DNA from: Paucibacter sp. Y2R2-4
GTDB taxonomy: Bacteria > Pseudomonadota > Gammaproteobacteria > Burkholderiales > Burkholderiaceae_C
DNA length: 64,000 nt
Assembly: GCF_025717535.1 (NCBI RefSeq)
Contig: NZ_JAJIRO010000001.1
Coordinates: 496,001-560,000 of the forward strand
Reading direction: 5' to 3'
The notes under the pieces are model-generated. The model was given only the letters and a program-made list of their open reading frames with translations, did not search any database and had not been told where the DNA came from. Positions 37,262 through 46,359 of this stretch are shown piece after piece. A program made the position numbers and the translations under genes. How positions within the stretch are numbered: position 1 is the first letter of the stretch; each line of letters starts with the position of its first letter.

Positions 37262-37285
37262 TCAACGTCAACCTCAACCTCAACC
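37262..37285. repeat. Hexanucleotide tandem repeat
   Basis: Four perfect copies of TCAAC spaced every 6 bp (TCAACN). It lies about 115 bp upstream of the sugar transferase start, in non-coding sequence. Confidence 0.6.
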
Positions 37286-37339
37286 AACCTCTGCCTCACT
37301 CATCTTGATCGCGGCCCGATGATGCCTGTAGCCACGACT

Positions 37340-37372
37340 CTTGAAAGCCCCCCGTTTGAAGGGGGCGTCAAG
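37340..37372. other. Long imperfect stem-loop
   Basis: GCCCCC and GGGGGC, flanked by CTTGA and TCAAG, can form an interrupted stem of about 11 pairs with an 8-nt loop. No U-tract follows on either strand. It may be a transcription-blocking or mRNA element. Function unknown. Confidence 0.5.
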
Positions 37373-37581
37373 CTTGAGAAAACAAAGGCGCTCACCAGCA
37401 TGCGCCGCCAACGTTTCGAATTACAAATCAGGCGTGAGTAGAACCGATGACGCATCGATCGCCTCACTTCATTGCGTATCCGATCGTGCGTTTTCCACAG
37501 CACTCCAACGTATCGGGTCAATCCATGGTCTGAATGCCACGCCCTGCGGGCGTCTGCGCTTCGAAATCAGATCTTCAAAGG

Positions 37582-37611
37582 AAAAAAAATAGCCCGCCAA
37601 AGCGGGCTATT
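37582..37611 (-). terminator. Intrinsic terminator of livK
   Basis: On the minus strand, ATAGCCCGC and GCGGGCTAT form a perfect 9-bp stem with a 4-nt loop, followed directly by a run of eight T. It starts about 26 bp after the stop of the substrate-binding protein gene. Confidence 0.92.
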
Positions 37612-37636
37612 CATTCAAACGGAAGTGGTCAATTCA

Positions 37637-38779
37637 TCAACGAACGACTGCGATTTGCGAGCGGGCACCACCCTTGTAGGTGTACATAGTCAGCGCGCCG
37701 TTCTTGATGTCACCCTTGTTATCAAAGGTAATAGTGCCAGTCACGCCCTTGTAGCCTTCGGTCTTTGCGAGCACCGGCAGATACTTGGCTGGATCTGCAG
37801 AACCAGCCTTCTCCATGGCTGCCACCATCACCTTGACGGCGTCATAGACGTAAGGCGCATAAATCTGAACGTCAACCTTGTACTGCTCCTTGAACTTGGC
37901 CTTAAAGGCGTCGGACGACACCTTGGACTCGCCCTCAACGCCACCGGCTTCAGCGCAATAGACCTGATTGTCACCCATGGTGCCAGCAGCCAATTTCGGC
38001 AACTCACCAGTGCAGATACCGTCGCCGCCGACAAACTTGGCTTCAATGCCCAGTTGCTTCATTTGACGCAGCATCGGGCCGGCCACAGCATCCATACCGC
38101 CGAAGAAGACCACATCGGGCTTCTTGGCTTTCAAGGAGGTCAGGATAGCGGTGAAGTCCGTGGCTTTGTCATTGGTGAACTCACGACCGACGATCTTGCC
38201 GCCAGCGCCTTTGACGCCCTTTTCGAATTCGTCCGCGACACCTTGACCATAGGCTGTACGGTCATCGATCACGGCGATTGACTGGCCCTTCAACTCTTTG
38301 ACGGAGTATTTGCCCAGCGTGCCACCCAGATGCACATCATCGGCCACCACACGGAAGGTGGTTTTGTAGCCGTTACGGGTGAACTTCGGATTGGTTGCTG
38401 AAGGCGAGATTTGCGGAATGCCCGCATCGCTGTAAACCTTGGAAGCAGGGATCGTGGTACCCGAGTTCAAGTGGCCAATCACGCCATTGACTTTGGAGTC
38501 GACCAGCTTTTGAGCTGCGGCTGTGCCCTGCTTCGGATCGCCGGCGTCATCTTCAGCCAGCAATTCAAACTTTGCTTTCTTGCCACCGATCATCACGCCC
38601 TTGGCGTTCAGCTCGGAAATGGCCATACGGGCACCCAACTCATTGTCCTTACCCAAGTGGGCGATGGCGCCACTGGTTGGGCCGACGTGACCGATCTTGA
38701 CAACCAGATCCTGGGACATGGCTGTACCGCTCATCAACAGCGCAACAGCGCCGACGACAACATTCAACTTAACTTGCAT
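37637..38779 (-). CDS. Branched-chain amino acid ABC transporter substrate-binding protein
   Basis: A 380-aa periplasmic-binding protein of the LivJ/LivK (Peripla_BP_6) family. It has a signal peptide (VVVGAVALLMSGTAMSQ) and the family opening LVVKIGHVGPTSGAIAHLGKDNELGARMA. It also carries the VIGHLNSGTTIPAS segment. ATG at 38779 follows a strong GGAGGT. No permease or ATPase genes of the same system lie next to it, so it may serve a Liv transporter encoded elsewhere. It has its own terminator. The ligand is probably Leu/Ile/Val, by family. Confidence 0.9.
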   Translation of the reverse strand: MQVKLNVVVGAVALLMSGTAMSQDLVVKIGHVGPTSGAIAHLGKDNELGARMAISELNAKGVMIGGKKAKFELLAEDDAGDPKQGTAAAQKLVDSKVNGVIGHLNSGTTIPASKVYSDAGIPQISPSATNPKFTRNGYKTTFRVVADDVHLGGTLGKYSVKELKGQSIAVIDDRTAYGQGVADEFEKGVKGAGGKIVGREFTNDKATDFTAILTSLKAKKPDVVFFGGMDAVAGPMLRQMKQLGIEAKFVGGDGICTGELPKLAAGTMGDNQVYCAEAGGVEGESKVSSDAFKAKFKEQYKVDVQIYAPYVYDAVKVMVAAMEKAGSADPAKYLPVLAKTEGYKGVTGTITFDNKGDIKNGALTMYTYKGGARSQIAVVR

Positions 38780-38921
38780 GAATTACCTCCGAGTTGGAAG
38801 AAGGAGAGCTTTTGGCTGTTGAAATCTCAACCCGTCAAACATAACTCAAAACCTGGGCTTCCCTACATGGGGAAAGCATGGAAAACCAAAGAGATGTTGT
38901 CAGCGTTGTCGCGTACCACCA

Positions 38922-39524
38922 TCAACCATTCAGTTGAGGCGCTGACCCCCAAGGAGGATCCGTTTGCTCTGGACGTGCTTCCAAGGCTTGTTGCTCAGCC
39001 ATGACCTGGCTTACCAGCGCTTCAACACGCGTGAGCAGGCTCTCTCGCAAGTCGGCCAGCACCTCATCGACTGCAGTCTCGATCATGACCTGCACAGCCG
39101 GCGTGCACTGTGGCTTTAGCTGCGACGTTAGGTCTGGCGTTGATACGGCCTGTAGCTGCTGGGCAACAGCATGGGCTAGCCCTTGGGCCAGATCCTGACT
39201 TCGATCATGTTCAAGATCCAAGGCGAGGTCCACCGGCAAGCCCGCACTCAAATCTTCAGGCATTAATTCAAGGGCATAGTTCGACGAGAGGTCGAGCTCG
39301 ATTGACTGCTCGCCTTGTGAAACAAGAAGCTCAGCAGTCGAACTCAAAGCCGCCTGGGACCCATTCACCGCTGGAGAGCCCTCTTCTCCCCCCAAGTCTT
39401 CAAGATCCAAATCCAGAAAAACATCTGAAGCCTTGGCGGCCACAGGCACCAGCATTGACTCATCCAAGACTTCGGTCAGTGTCGGCACGACTCGATGGGG
39501 CTTGGTCATCGCGTGCTTACTCAA
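38922..39524 (-). CDS. Hypothetical acidic protein downstream of holC
   Basis: A 200-aa protein I do not recognise with certainty. It is acidic in its first half (DVFLDLDLEDLGGEEGS) and more helical toward the C-terminus (IETAVDEVLADLRESLLTRVEALVSQVMAEQQALEA). There is no signal peptide or membrane segment. The N-terminal VVPTLTEVLDE recalls small proteins found after holC in Burkholderiales, which I cannot verify. It overlaps holC as ATGA and is the last gene of the pepA-holC operon. Confidence 0.7.
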   Translation of the reverse strand: MSKHAMTKPHRVVPTLTEVLDESMLVPVAAKASDVFLDLDLEDLGGEEGSPAVNGSQAALSSTAELLVSQGEQSIELDLSSNYALELMPEDLSAGLPVDLALDLEHDRSQDLAQGLAHAVAQQLQAVSTPDLTSQLKPQCTPAVQVMIETAVDEVLADLRESLLTRVEALVSQVMAEQQALEARPEQTDPPWGSAPQLNG

Positions 39525-39952
39525 TTGCTCACCTTGTGGTGCTTCACGATATGGCCCAGCGACTCATACTGTTTGTATCGCCTGCGTCCGGCCTGTACCT
39601 GTTCAGGCTCAGTCGAAACTACTTCCAGCACTCGCTTGAACTCTGCGAATTCCGATGGGATCTCGGCCCCTAGATTCAGCAACACCTCACGATGCGGCAA
39701 GGCTGCACTGCTGGGCGCCAAAAGAATGGGCGTCGCTTCCAACAGACCTGGATCAACGACCTCTTCGCTCAAGAGGAGATGCGGCACAAATTCGACCGCG
39801 TCAAAAGACCACAAGGCAGCGTCCAAGCGCTGCAAGACTGAGGGGGGGCCAATCACCCCCATGCGAGCACCCGACTGCTGAGCCTTGCGCAGCAGTCGGC
39901 AGAGATAGGCCAAGCGATCTGGGACTCCGGTGTAAAACGAAACCTCGGTCAT
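39521..39952 (-). CDS. holC: DNA polymerase III subunit chi
   Basis: A 143-aa protein of the DNA_pol3_chi family. The start TEVSFYTGVPDRLAYLCRLLRKA and the central FVPHLLL and PILLAP segments are typical. Chi binds psi in the clamp loader and contacts single-stranded DNA-binding protein. It follows pepA by 25 bp on the same strand, the common pepA-holC order. Confidence 0.92.
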   Translation of the reverse strand: MTEVSFYTGVPDRLAYLCRLLRKAQQSGARMGVIGPPSVLQRLDAALWSFDAVEFVPHLLLSEEVVDPGLLEATPILLAPSSAALPHREVLLNLGAEIPSEFAEFKRVLEVVSTEPEQVQAGRRRYKQYESLGHIVKHHKVSN

Positions 39953-39977
39953 GCTCGCTCGGCCTCTTGCACCAACA

Positions 39978-41447
39978 TCACTTCGCTTGCGACAAGACGA
40001 AATGCGTCAGCAAGCCCACCGGACGACCGGTACCGCCCTTGGCAGCCCCGCCCTTCCAAGCTGTACCCGCAATATCCAGATGCCCCCAGCGGAACTTGCT
40101 CGCAAAACGTTGCAAGAATTTGGCTGCAGTGATGGAACCACCCGCACGCGAGCCCACATTGGCCACATCGGCGAAGTTGGTTTTCAGACCTTCTTCGTAC
40201 TCTTCATCCAGAGGCAAGCGCCAGCAAGGATCCAAGGCCGCATCGCCGGCGGCCGACAAAGCGGCAGCCAACTCGTCGTCGCTGGCATACATGCCGCTGC
40301 GCACGCCGCCCAAGGCGATCACGCAGGCACCCGTCAAAGTCGCCACATCAACCACCACCGCAGGCTTGAAGCGTTCGGCGTAAGTCAATGCGTCGCACAG
40401 GACCAAGCGGCCTTCGGCATCGGTATTCAGAATCTCAATCGTCTGGCCCGACATCGAGGTCACGACATCACCTGGCTTCAAGGCGCGGCCGCTAGGCATG
40501 TTTTCGCAGGCAGCGATCAACACGACCAAGTTCAGCTTGGGCTTCAATTCGGCGACCGCACGCAGCGTGCCGATGACGCTGGCGGCGCCGCCCATGTCGA
40601 ACTTCATCTCGTCCATTTCGGCGCCGGGCTTCAAGGAAATACCACCCGAATCAAAGGTAATGCCCTTGCCCACCAGCACCACCGGCGCTTGCGACTTCGG
40701 TGCGCCGTCATAACGCGCCACAATGAAGCGCAGAGGTTCATCCGAACCCTGAGCCACCGACAGGAAGGAGCCCATACCGAGCTTTTCCACCGCCTTGCGG
40801 TCGAGGATCTCGACCTTCAAGCCATGGCTGCTGCCCAGGGCCTTGACCTGCTCACCCAAATAGGTGGGCGTCGCGTAGTTGCCCGGGCGATTGGCGCATT
40901 CGCGGGCCAATTCAATCCCCGCGCCAATCGCTTGACCCCGAGCCAGACCCACCTTGGCCGCTTTGGCCGCGCCTTCGTCGGCCTTGTTCAGCAACAAGCT
41001 CAGCTTGTCCAACTTGGCCGGCGCGGGTGCGCTCGGCTTGGTGTGACGATAAACATAGCTCGCGTCACCGGCAGCCAGTACGAACTGCTCAGCCAAGCTT
41101 TCAGTCATGCCCTCAAAGCCAACGAAGGCCGTCGCCGCATGAACCGCGCCACGGCCCTTCAACTGTGCCAAGGCTGCTTGAAAAGCCGCGCGTGCGCTCT
41201 TCAAGGAAGCTTTGCCCGCAGCGGCCAAAACCAGGCGAGGTGCTTTGACACCGGCTGCGCGCTGCAAGCTCAAAACCTTGCCTGCTTTGAGTTCGAAGTC
41301 GCCCAGCTTGATGGCATCTTTAAGCAGCGCAGCCACTACCGGATCGAGTCCAGCGGGCAACTCATCGCCGGCCAAAACCAGAATCAGAGCATCGGCATTG
41401 AAGCCGGCCAATGCGTCGAAAGACGCAGACTGTGTACGGAAGTCCAT
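39978..41447 (-). CDS. pepA: Leucyl aminopeptidase (PepA, M17)
   Basis: A 489-aa cytosol aminopeptidase that removes N-terminal residues from peptides using two metal ions. The signature NTDAEGRLVL is present, with metal and active-site segments LVGKGITFDSGGISLKPG and MKFDMGGAASV. The frame is open to 41600, but that part overlaps the divergent lptF. ATG at 41447 (MDFRTQSASF) gives the normal family length. It is divergent from lptF with only 28 bp between the starts. Confidence 0.95.
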   Translation of the reverse strand: MDFRTQSASFDALAGFNADALILVLAGDELPAGLDPVVAALLKDAIKLGDFELKAGKVLSLQRAAGVKAPRLVLAAAGKASLKSARAAFQAALAQLKGRGAVHAATAFVGFEGMTESLAEQFVLAAGDASYVYRHTKPSAPAPAKLDKLSLLLNKADEGAAKAAKVGLARGQAIGAGIELARECANRPGNYATPTYLGEQVKALGSSHGLKVEILDRKAVEKLGMGSFLSVAQGSDEPLRFIVARYDGAPKSQAPVVLVGKGITFDSGGISLKPGAEMDEMKFDMGGAASVIGTLRAVAELKPKLNLVVLIAACENMPSGRALKPGDVVTSMSGQTIEILNTDAEGRLVLCDALTYAERFKPAVVVDVATLTGACVIALGGVRSGMYASDDELAAALSAAGDAALDPCWRLPLDEEYEEGLKTNFADVANVGSRAGGSITAAKFLQRFASKFRWGHLDIAGTAWKGGAAKGGTGRPVGLLTHFVLSQAK

Positions 41448-41475
41448 AATGTCGCCGAATAGATAAAGTGACCGG

Positions 41476-42600
41476 ATGTTATTCGATTCCTCCGTACGTT
41501 CCGAACTGACTCGCAGCTTCGGCGTGACCCTGGTGGTCATCCTGACCATTGTGCTGACGATGATGTTGATCAATACCCTCGGCCAAGCCGCCGGGGGCAA
41601 TGTCGCACCCCAAGATGTGCTGCTGCTGATGGGCTATGCCTCGCTGGCGCAGCTGCCCACCATGCTGGCTCTGTCTTTATTCATCAGCATCGTGGCCTCG
41701 CTGGGGCGCATGTACCGCGAGTCTGAAATGACCATCTGGTTTGCCAGCGGCATCGGCCTGCGCCGTTTCATCAAGCCGGTGCTGCAACTGGCTCTGCCTG
41801 TTTTGCTGGCGGTGATCGTGCTGGAACTGCTGCTGTGGCCCTGGGGCAATGAGAACAGCGCCCAACTGCGTGAACAGTATCAAAAGCGTGGCGATTTGTC
41901 GCGCGTGGCGCCAGGCCAATTCCAGTCCTCGCGCGACGGCAGCAGTGTCTTCTTCATCGACCGCGACAGCGCCGATGGTCGGACCGGCCGCAATGTGTTC
42001 ATCCTCACCCAGCAAGGCAAAGCCGAGGCAGTGACCACCTCTGCGAAAGGCCATATTGAGTTGACCGAGACCGACCGCTTTCTGGTGCTGGACCGAGGCC
42101 AACGCAATGAGAGCAATCACGAGAGTGGTGAGAAGTCTCTCGCCCGATTCGAGCAATACAAGATTTTGGCGGACAGCCAAGTGCTGCGCAGCGCGGAAAA
42201 GCCGCCACCAAAAGCAACCGGCACATTGGAATTGCTGCGCGACCCCAGTCCTCGCAACGACGGCGAGTTGGCTTGGCGATTTGGCATGATCTTGGCTTGT
42301 TTCAATATGGCTTTGCTGGGCTTGGGGCTGGCCGCGACCAATCCGCGCCGCGCCAACAGTTGGAATTTGCTTTTCGCCCTGCTCAGCTTCGTCGTGTATT
42401 TCAATTTGCTCAGCCTCAGTCAGTCCTGGGTGGGCACTGGCAAGATGAGTTTGGCCGCCGGCCTCGCCCAGGTGCACGGCAGCGTTTTCCTGCTCGCCAT
42501 GACGGTACTTTGGCTGCGAGAGCAAGGCAATCGCTTGTGCCTGCCTTGGCGTCGTTTCAAGACCAAAGCAGAAGTCAGCACAGGAGCAGCCAGCGCATGA
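41476..42600 (+). CDS. lptF: LPS export ABC transporter permease LptF
   Basis: A 374-aa inner-membrane permease. It has the usual six helices, three on each side of a periplasmic beta-jellyroll (about residues 130-260). The N-terminus MLFDSSVRSELTRSFGVTLVVILTIVLTMMLI is typical. With LptG and LptB it extracts lipopolysaccharide from the inner membrane. Its stop overlaps the lptG start as ATGA. Confidence 0.94.
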   Translation: MLFDSSVRSELTRSFGVTLVVILTIVLTMMLINTLGQAAGGNVAPQDVLLLMGYASLAQLPTMLALSLFISIVASLGRMYRESEMTIWFASGIGLRRFIKPVLQLALPVLLAVIVLELLLWPWGNENSAQLREQYQKRGDLSRVAPGQFQSSRDGSSVFFIDRDSADGRTGRNVFILTQQGKAEAVTTSAKGHIELTETDRFLVLDRGQRNESNHESGEKSLARFEQYKILADSQVLRSAEKPPPKATGTLELLRDPSPRNDGELAWRFGMILACFNMALLGLGLAATNPRRANSWNLLFALLSFVVYFNLLSLSQSWVGTGKMSLAAGLAQVHGSVFLLAMTVLWLREQGNRLCLPWRRFKTKAEVSTGAASA

Positions 42601-43739
42601 AAACCGTTCGCCGACTGCTTTACCGCGACATCATCGGATCCATCCTGTTCGTGTCGGTGGCCTTCCTTGCGTTGTTCTATTTCATAGACTTTGTCGAGGA
42701 GCTGGAACGGATGAACCGCGTGGGCGCAGGCGCCGCCAAAGCGGCCCTGGTCGCCTTGCTCAAATTGCCTGGTCACACCTATCAGCTCTTGCCCATCGGC
42801 ACCTTGATTGGCAGCATCTTGTCGCTGGCTCGCATGGCCCAATCCAGCGAGTTCACGATTTTGCGCACCGGCGGCCTCGGGCCACGCCGAGCATTGGGCC
42901 TGTTGGCCAGTCTTGCTGCCGTTCTGGCTGCTTTGACCTTTCTGATTGGCGACTTCGCCGCACCCTACTTTGATGCTCAAACTGACCTGATGCGCGGCCG
43001 CTTCACCGGTGACCAGAGCTCAGGCCAACGCGGAGCTTGGCTGAAAGATCATCAGGTCATCGACGGACAAGACCGCAGCTTTTCAATCAACGTCAGCCAA
43101 GCCAATGCGCGGGGCCACCTGCTGGGTGTACGCATCTTCGAGTTCGACACCCATGGCGGCCTGAAGTCGCGCGTTGAAGCCAAATCGGCCACTGTCGACA
43201 ACCAGGGGCTATGGCGCCTGGAGGACGTACAGATGTCTGAGTGGCAAGCGCTAGCGCCGGTTGGATCTCAAACCTTGGCGGCGACCCCGCAGCGGAGCGC
43301 GGTGGTGAAGGAAAGCCATCTCGCATCTTTGAATTGGCAGAGCTCCTTGCACGCCGGCGTGATCGCCGCAGCCGTGCTGCCGGCGGATTCCATGTCCACC
43401 ATCGAGCTCTATCGCTACACCAAACACCTCTCGGCGCAGGAGCAATCGGCGCAGGCGCATAACATTCAGTTTTGGCGCAAGGCCTTCTACCCCTTTGCCT
43501 GCTTTGTGATGGTGGCCTTGGCCCTGCCCTTTGCCTATCTGCATGGTCGCTCAGGTGGCATCAGCCTGAAGGTGTTTGGCGGCATCATGTTGGGCATCAG
43601 CTTTGTCTTGCTCAACAATGTGGCCGGCCATATCGGCATTCTGAAAAACTGGACGCCCTGGATGGTGGCCGCCACACCAAGCTTGGCCTATCTCGCCTTG
43701 TCCATGGCCGCTTTCACCTGGCTGGTTCGCTACCGCTAA
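42597..43739 (+). CDS. lptG: LPS export ABC transporter permease LptG
   Basis: A 380-aa partner permease of LptF, with MKTVRRLLYRDIIGSILFVSVAFLALFYFIDFVEEL at the N-terminus and the C-terminal helices FACFVMVALALPFAYLHGRSGGISLKVFGG. The frame is open much further upstream through lptF, but ATG at 42597 overlaps the lptF stop as ATGA and gives the family length. Confidence 0.94.
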   Translation: MKTVRRLLYRDIIGSILFVSVAFLALFYFIDFVEELERMNRVGAGAAKAALVALLKLPGHTYQLLPIGTLIGSILSLARMAQSSEFTILRTGGLGPRRALGLLASLAAVLAALTFLIGDFAAPYFDAQTDLMRGRFTGDQSSGQRGAWLKDHQVIDGQDRSFSINVSQANARGHLLGVRIFEFDTHGGLKSRVEAKSATVDNQGLWRLEDVQMSEWQALAPVGSQTLAATPQRSAVVKESHLASLNWQSSLHAGVIAAAVLPADSMSTIELYRYTKHLSAQEQSAQAHNIQFWRKAFYPFACFVMVALALPFAYLHGRSGGISLKVFGGIMLGISFVLLNNVAGHIGILKNWTPWMVAATPSLAYLALSMAAFTWLVRYR

Positions 43740-43769
43740 GCCCCTTTATCTCTTGCGCTGGATTTCTGA

Positions 43770-44180
43770 ATGAACGCAATGCTGCTCTTTGCCCATGGTG
43801 CACGCGACCCGGACTGGGCTCGCCCCTTCAAAGAAGTGGAACGGCGCATCAGGCTTGAACGACCGGAAATGCCTCTGACACTGGCCTTCCTGGAGTTTAT
43901 GCAGCCCAGCCTTGAAGAGGCCGCCCATGAGCTTGTCGCGCAAGGCTGTCGGCGCATTCATATCGTGCCTATGTTCTTAGGCACAGGCGGTCATGTGCGA
44001 CGTGACATTCCGCCTTTGATCGAGCGCTTGACGGCGCAATACGGCACCACGGTGGAATGGCTTTTGCGCCCCGCCATCGGCGACCAAGAGCGTGTGGTGC
44101 AGGCCATGACCGAGGCCAGCCTGTCTTGGCTGCCCTCGGACATGCCAGCACGAGACACACCGCGAGCCCCGTCCCCATGA
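43770..44180 (+). CDS. cbiX: CbiX-type sirohydrochlorin cobalt/iron chelatase
   Basis: A 136-aa single-domain chelatase. The metal-binding histidines are in LFAHGARDPDW and TGGHVRRDIP. It inserts Co or Fe into sirohydrochlorin for cobalamin or siroheme. It overlaps the following CysB-like regulator by ATGA, which fits a siroheme/sulfite reduction role. The C-terminal Pro-rich tail is slightly extended. Confidence 0.85.
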   Translation: MNAMLLFAHGARDPDWARPFKEVERRIRLERPEMPLTLAFLEFMQPSLEEAAHELVAQGCRRIHIVPMFLGTGGHVRRDIPPLIERLTAQYGTTVEWLLRPAIGDQERVVQAMTEASLSWLPSDMPARDTPRAPSP

Positions 44181-45121
44181 ATCTTCACCAATTCCGCTTT
44201 GTGCAGGAGGCTGCCCGGCGCAACCTCAATTTGACCGAGACCGCCAAGGCGCTCTTCACCTCCCAGCCCGGAGTCTCCAAGGCCATTTTGGAATTGGAAG
44301 AAGAACTGGGCATCGATATCTTCTCGCGCCACGGCAAGCGCCTGCGCCGCATCACCGAGCCGGGCCAACAGGTCTTGGCAGCGATTGAAATCATCATGCG
44401 CGAGGTTGGTAACCTCAAGCGCATCGGCGAGGAATACTCCAAGCAAGACAACGGCACCTTGTCGATTGCCACCACGCACACCCAAGCCCGCTATGTACTG
44501 CCTGGGCCGGTGGCCCAGTTGCGTCGACAACTGCCCTTGGTGCGCGTCAGTCTTCACCAGGGCACACCCGACCAAGTGGTTCGCATGCTGCTGGACGACA
44601 GTGCCGATGTGGGGCTGGCCACGGAGTCTTTGGCACAGATTGAAGACTTGGTCAGCCTGCCCTGCTACGAATGGCAACACGTGCTGGTGGTCCCGGCCGA
44701 TCATCCGCTCGCCCAAGTGGAGCGCCCGACCCTGGAGCAACTGGCCGCCGAGCCGCTGGTGTCCTACCACCCCAGCTTCACTGGTCGCACTCGCATTGAC
44801 AAAGCCTTCGCGGCACGCCACCTGCACCCCAATATCGTGCTGGAGGCGATTGACTCCGATGTGATCAAGACCTATGTGCGCTTAGGCATGGGCATCGGCA
44901 TCGTGGCCGAAATGGCGGTACGCGAAGACCCTCCCGGCGGTGACTTGGTGTCTCGCCCGCTGGGACACTTATTTGGTCAAAACGTGACCCGCATTGCCTT
45001 CAAACGCGGCGCTTATCTGCGCAATTATGTTTACAGCTTTGCTGAGTTGCTGTCGGAGCGCCTGAACCGACATCTGCTGGAACGTGCCATGAATGGTGAC
45101 TCCAGCGACTACAGCCTTTGA
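44177..45121 (+). CDS. CysB-like LysR-family transcriptional regulator
   Basis: A 314-aa LysR regulator. The N-terminal helix-turn-helix (MNLHQFRFVQEAARRNLNLTETAKALFTSQPGVSKAILELEEELG) and the effector domain with SIATTHTQARYVLP and RMLLDDSADVGLATE belong to the CysB/Cbl group that controls sulfur assimilation. The frame is open to 44057, but ATG at 44177 overlaps the cbiX stop. It probably responds to O- or N-acetylserine or sulfate starvation, by family. It is placed with cbiX, the siroheme gene. Confidence 0.88.
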   Translation: MNLHQFRFVQEAARRNLNLTETAKALFTSQPGVSKAILELEEELGIDIFSRHGKRLRRITEPGQQVLAAIEIIMREVGNLKRIGEEYSKQDNGTLSIATTHTQARYVLPGPVAQLRRQLPLVRVSLHQGTPDQVVRMLLDDSADVGLATESLAQIEDLVSLPCYEWQHVLVVPADHPLAQVERPTLEQLAAEPLVSYHPSFTGRTRIDKAFAARHLHPNIVLEAIDSDVIKTYVRLGMGIGIVAEMAVREDPPGGDLVSRPLGHLFGQNVTRIAFKRGAYLRNYVYSFAELLSERLNRHLLERAMNGDSSDYSL

Positions 45122-45132
45122 CCTTGCACCCG

Positions 45133-46338
45133 ATGTCCGAACCCACCGCTCTCGAGCCAAGACAATTCGCAGCAATTCCAAGCAGCCCTTCGCTGCAGAG
45201 CCGCCTACCGCAAGTTGGAAGCACTATTTTCAGCACCATGTCAGCGCTGGCCCAGGCGCATGGGGCGGTGAATTTGGGTCAGGGCTTCCCGGACTTTGGC
45301 TGTGACCCCGCCTTGCCTGCCGCGGTGACGGCGGCCATGCAAGCACAGCACAACCAATACCCTCCGATGCCGGGTGTGGCCGTGTTGCGCGAAGCGGTTG
45401 CAAAGAAAATCCAAACGCTTTATGGCCACGGCTATGACCGCGATTCGGAAATCACCATCACTGCTGGCGCCACGCAAGGCATCTTGACTGCCTTGCTCGC
45501 CGTCGTGCACCCAGGTGACGAGGTCATCGTTCTGGAGCCCTGCTATGACAGTTACCTGCCCAATATCGAGTTGGCCGGCGGTGTTGCCGTCCCTGTGCCC
45601 TTAGCGCCCGGCAGTTTCAGGCCGGACTTTGAGAAGATCGCAGCAGCCATCACACCTCGCACCCGGCTGCTGATCATCAACACACCTCACAATCCAAGCG
45701 CCACCGTTTGGACAGACGCGGAGATGCTGAGCCTGGCTGAACTGCTGCGTGGCAGCAGTGTTTTGGTGATCAGCGACGAGGTGTACGAACACATGGTCTT
45801 CGATGGCCAGCAGCACCAAAGCGTGGCTCGTTACCCGGACTTGCTCTGCCGCAGCTTCATCGTCTCAAGCTTTGGCAAGACTTACCATGTCACCGGTTGG
45901 AAGGTGGGTTATGTAGCGGCACCTGCTGCAATGATGATGGAGTTCCGCAAGGTCCATCAATACAACGTCTTCAGCGTCAACACGCCGATGCAGTACGGCT
46001 TGACCAGCTATATGGGGGATGCCCGCCCCTACCTGGAATTGCCGAGTTTTTACCAATCCAAGCGCGATCGTTTTCGGGCCGGCTTGCAAGGCAGCAAGCT
46101 CAAACTGTTCCCCTGCGAAGGCAGCTACTTCCAGTGCGTGGACTACAGCGATTTGGTTGCTGTCGGCGCGATGAACGACCGTGAGTTTTGCGAATGGCTG
46201 ACCCGCGAAAAAGGCGTTGCGGCAATTCCCCTGTCGGCCTTCTATGCGCAGGGCAGCGATCAAACCGTCATCCGCTTTTGCTTTGCCAAAGAAGATCAGA
46301 CCCTGGACAAAGCCATCAGCCTGCTACGACAACTCTAA
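45133..46338 (+). CDS. PLP-dependent aminotransferase (methionine aminotransferase-like)
   Basis: A 401-aa class I aminotransferase. The PLP lysine lies in SSFGKTYHVTGWKVGY, preceded by ISDEVYEHMVFDG and NTPHNPSATVW. The GFPDFGCDP opening and the KTYHVTGWK context match YbdL/kynurenine-type enzymes that transaminate methionine. ATG at 45133 is preferred over a TTG at 45118. It directly follows the CysB-like gene, and methionine/sulfur metabolism would suit that. Confidence 0.85.
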   Translation: MSEPTALEPRQFAAIPSSPSLQSRLPQVGSTIFSTMSALAQAHGAVNLGQGFPDFGCDPALPAAVTAAMQAQHNQYPPMPGVAVLREAVAKKIQTLYGHGYDRDSEITITAGATQGILTALLAVVHPGDEVIVLEPCYDSYLPNIELAGGVAVPVPLAPGSFRPDFEKIAAAITPRTRLLIINTPHNPSATVWTDAEMLSLAELLRGSSVLVISDEVYEHMVFDGQQHQSVARYPDLLCRSFIVSSFGKTYHVTGWKVGYVAAPAAMMMEFRKVHQYNVFSVNTPMQYGLTSYMGDARPYLELPSFYQSKRDRFRAGLQGSKLKLFPCEGSYFQCVDYSDLVAVGAMNDREFCEWLTREKGVAAIPLSAFYAQGSDQTVIRFCFAKEDQTLDKAISLLRQL

Positions 46339-46359
46339 GCCGCGCCGCAGCGCCTATGT

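Larger units (their letters stand above)
37148..37636. other. 489-bp intergenic region
   Basis: No convincing gene is visible between the sugar transferase and livK. The region should hold the promoter of the sugar transferase / prsK operon, though I cannot place -35 and -10 boxes with confidence. It also contains a short hexanucleotide repeat, one long stem-loop and the livK terminator, listed separately. Confidence 0.5.

Noticed and set aside
39951-41462. A 503-codon open frame on the plus strand opposite pepA.
   Set aside because: It has no recognisable domain and lies over a clear pepA gene, so it is a shadow frame.
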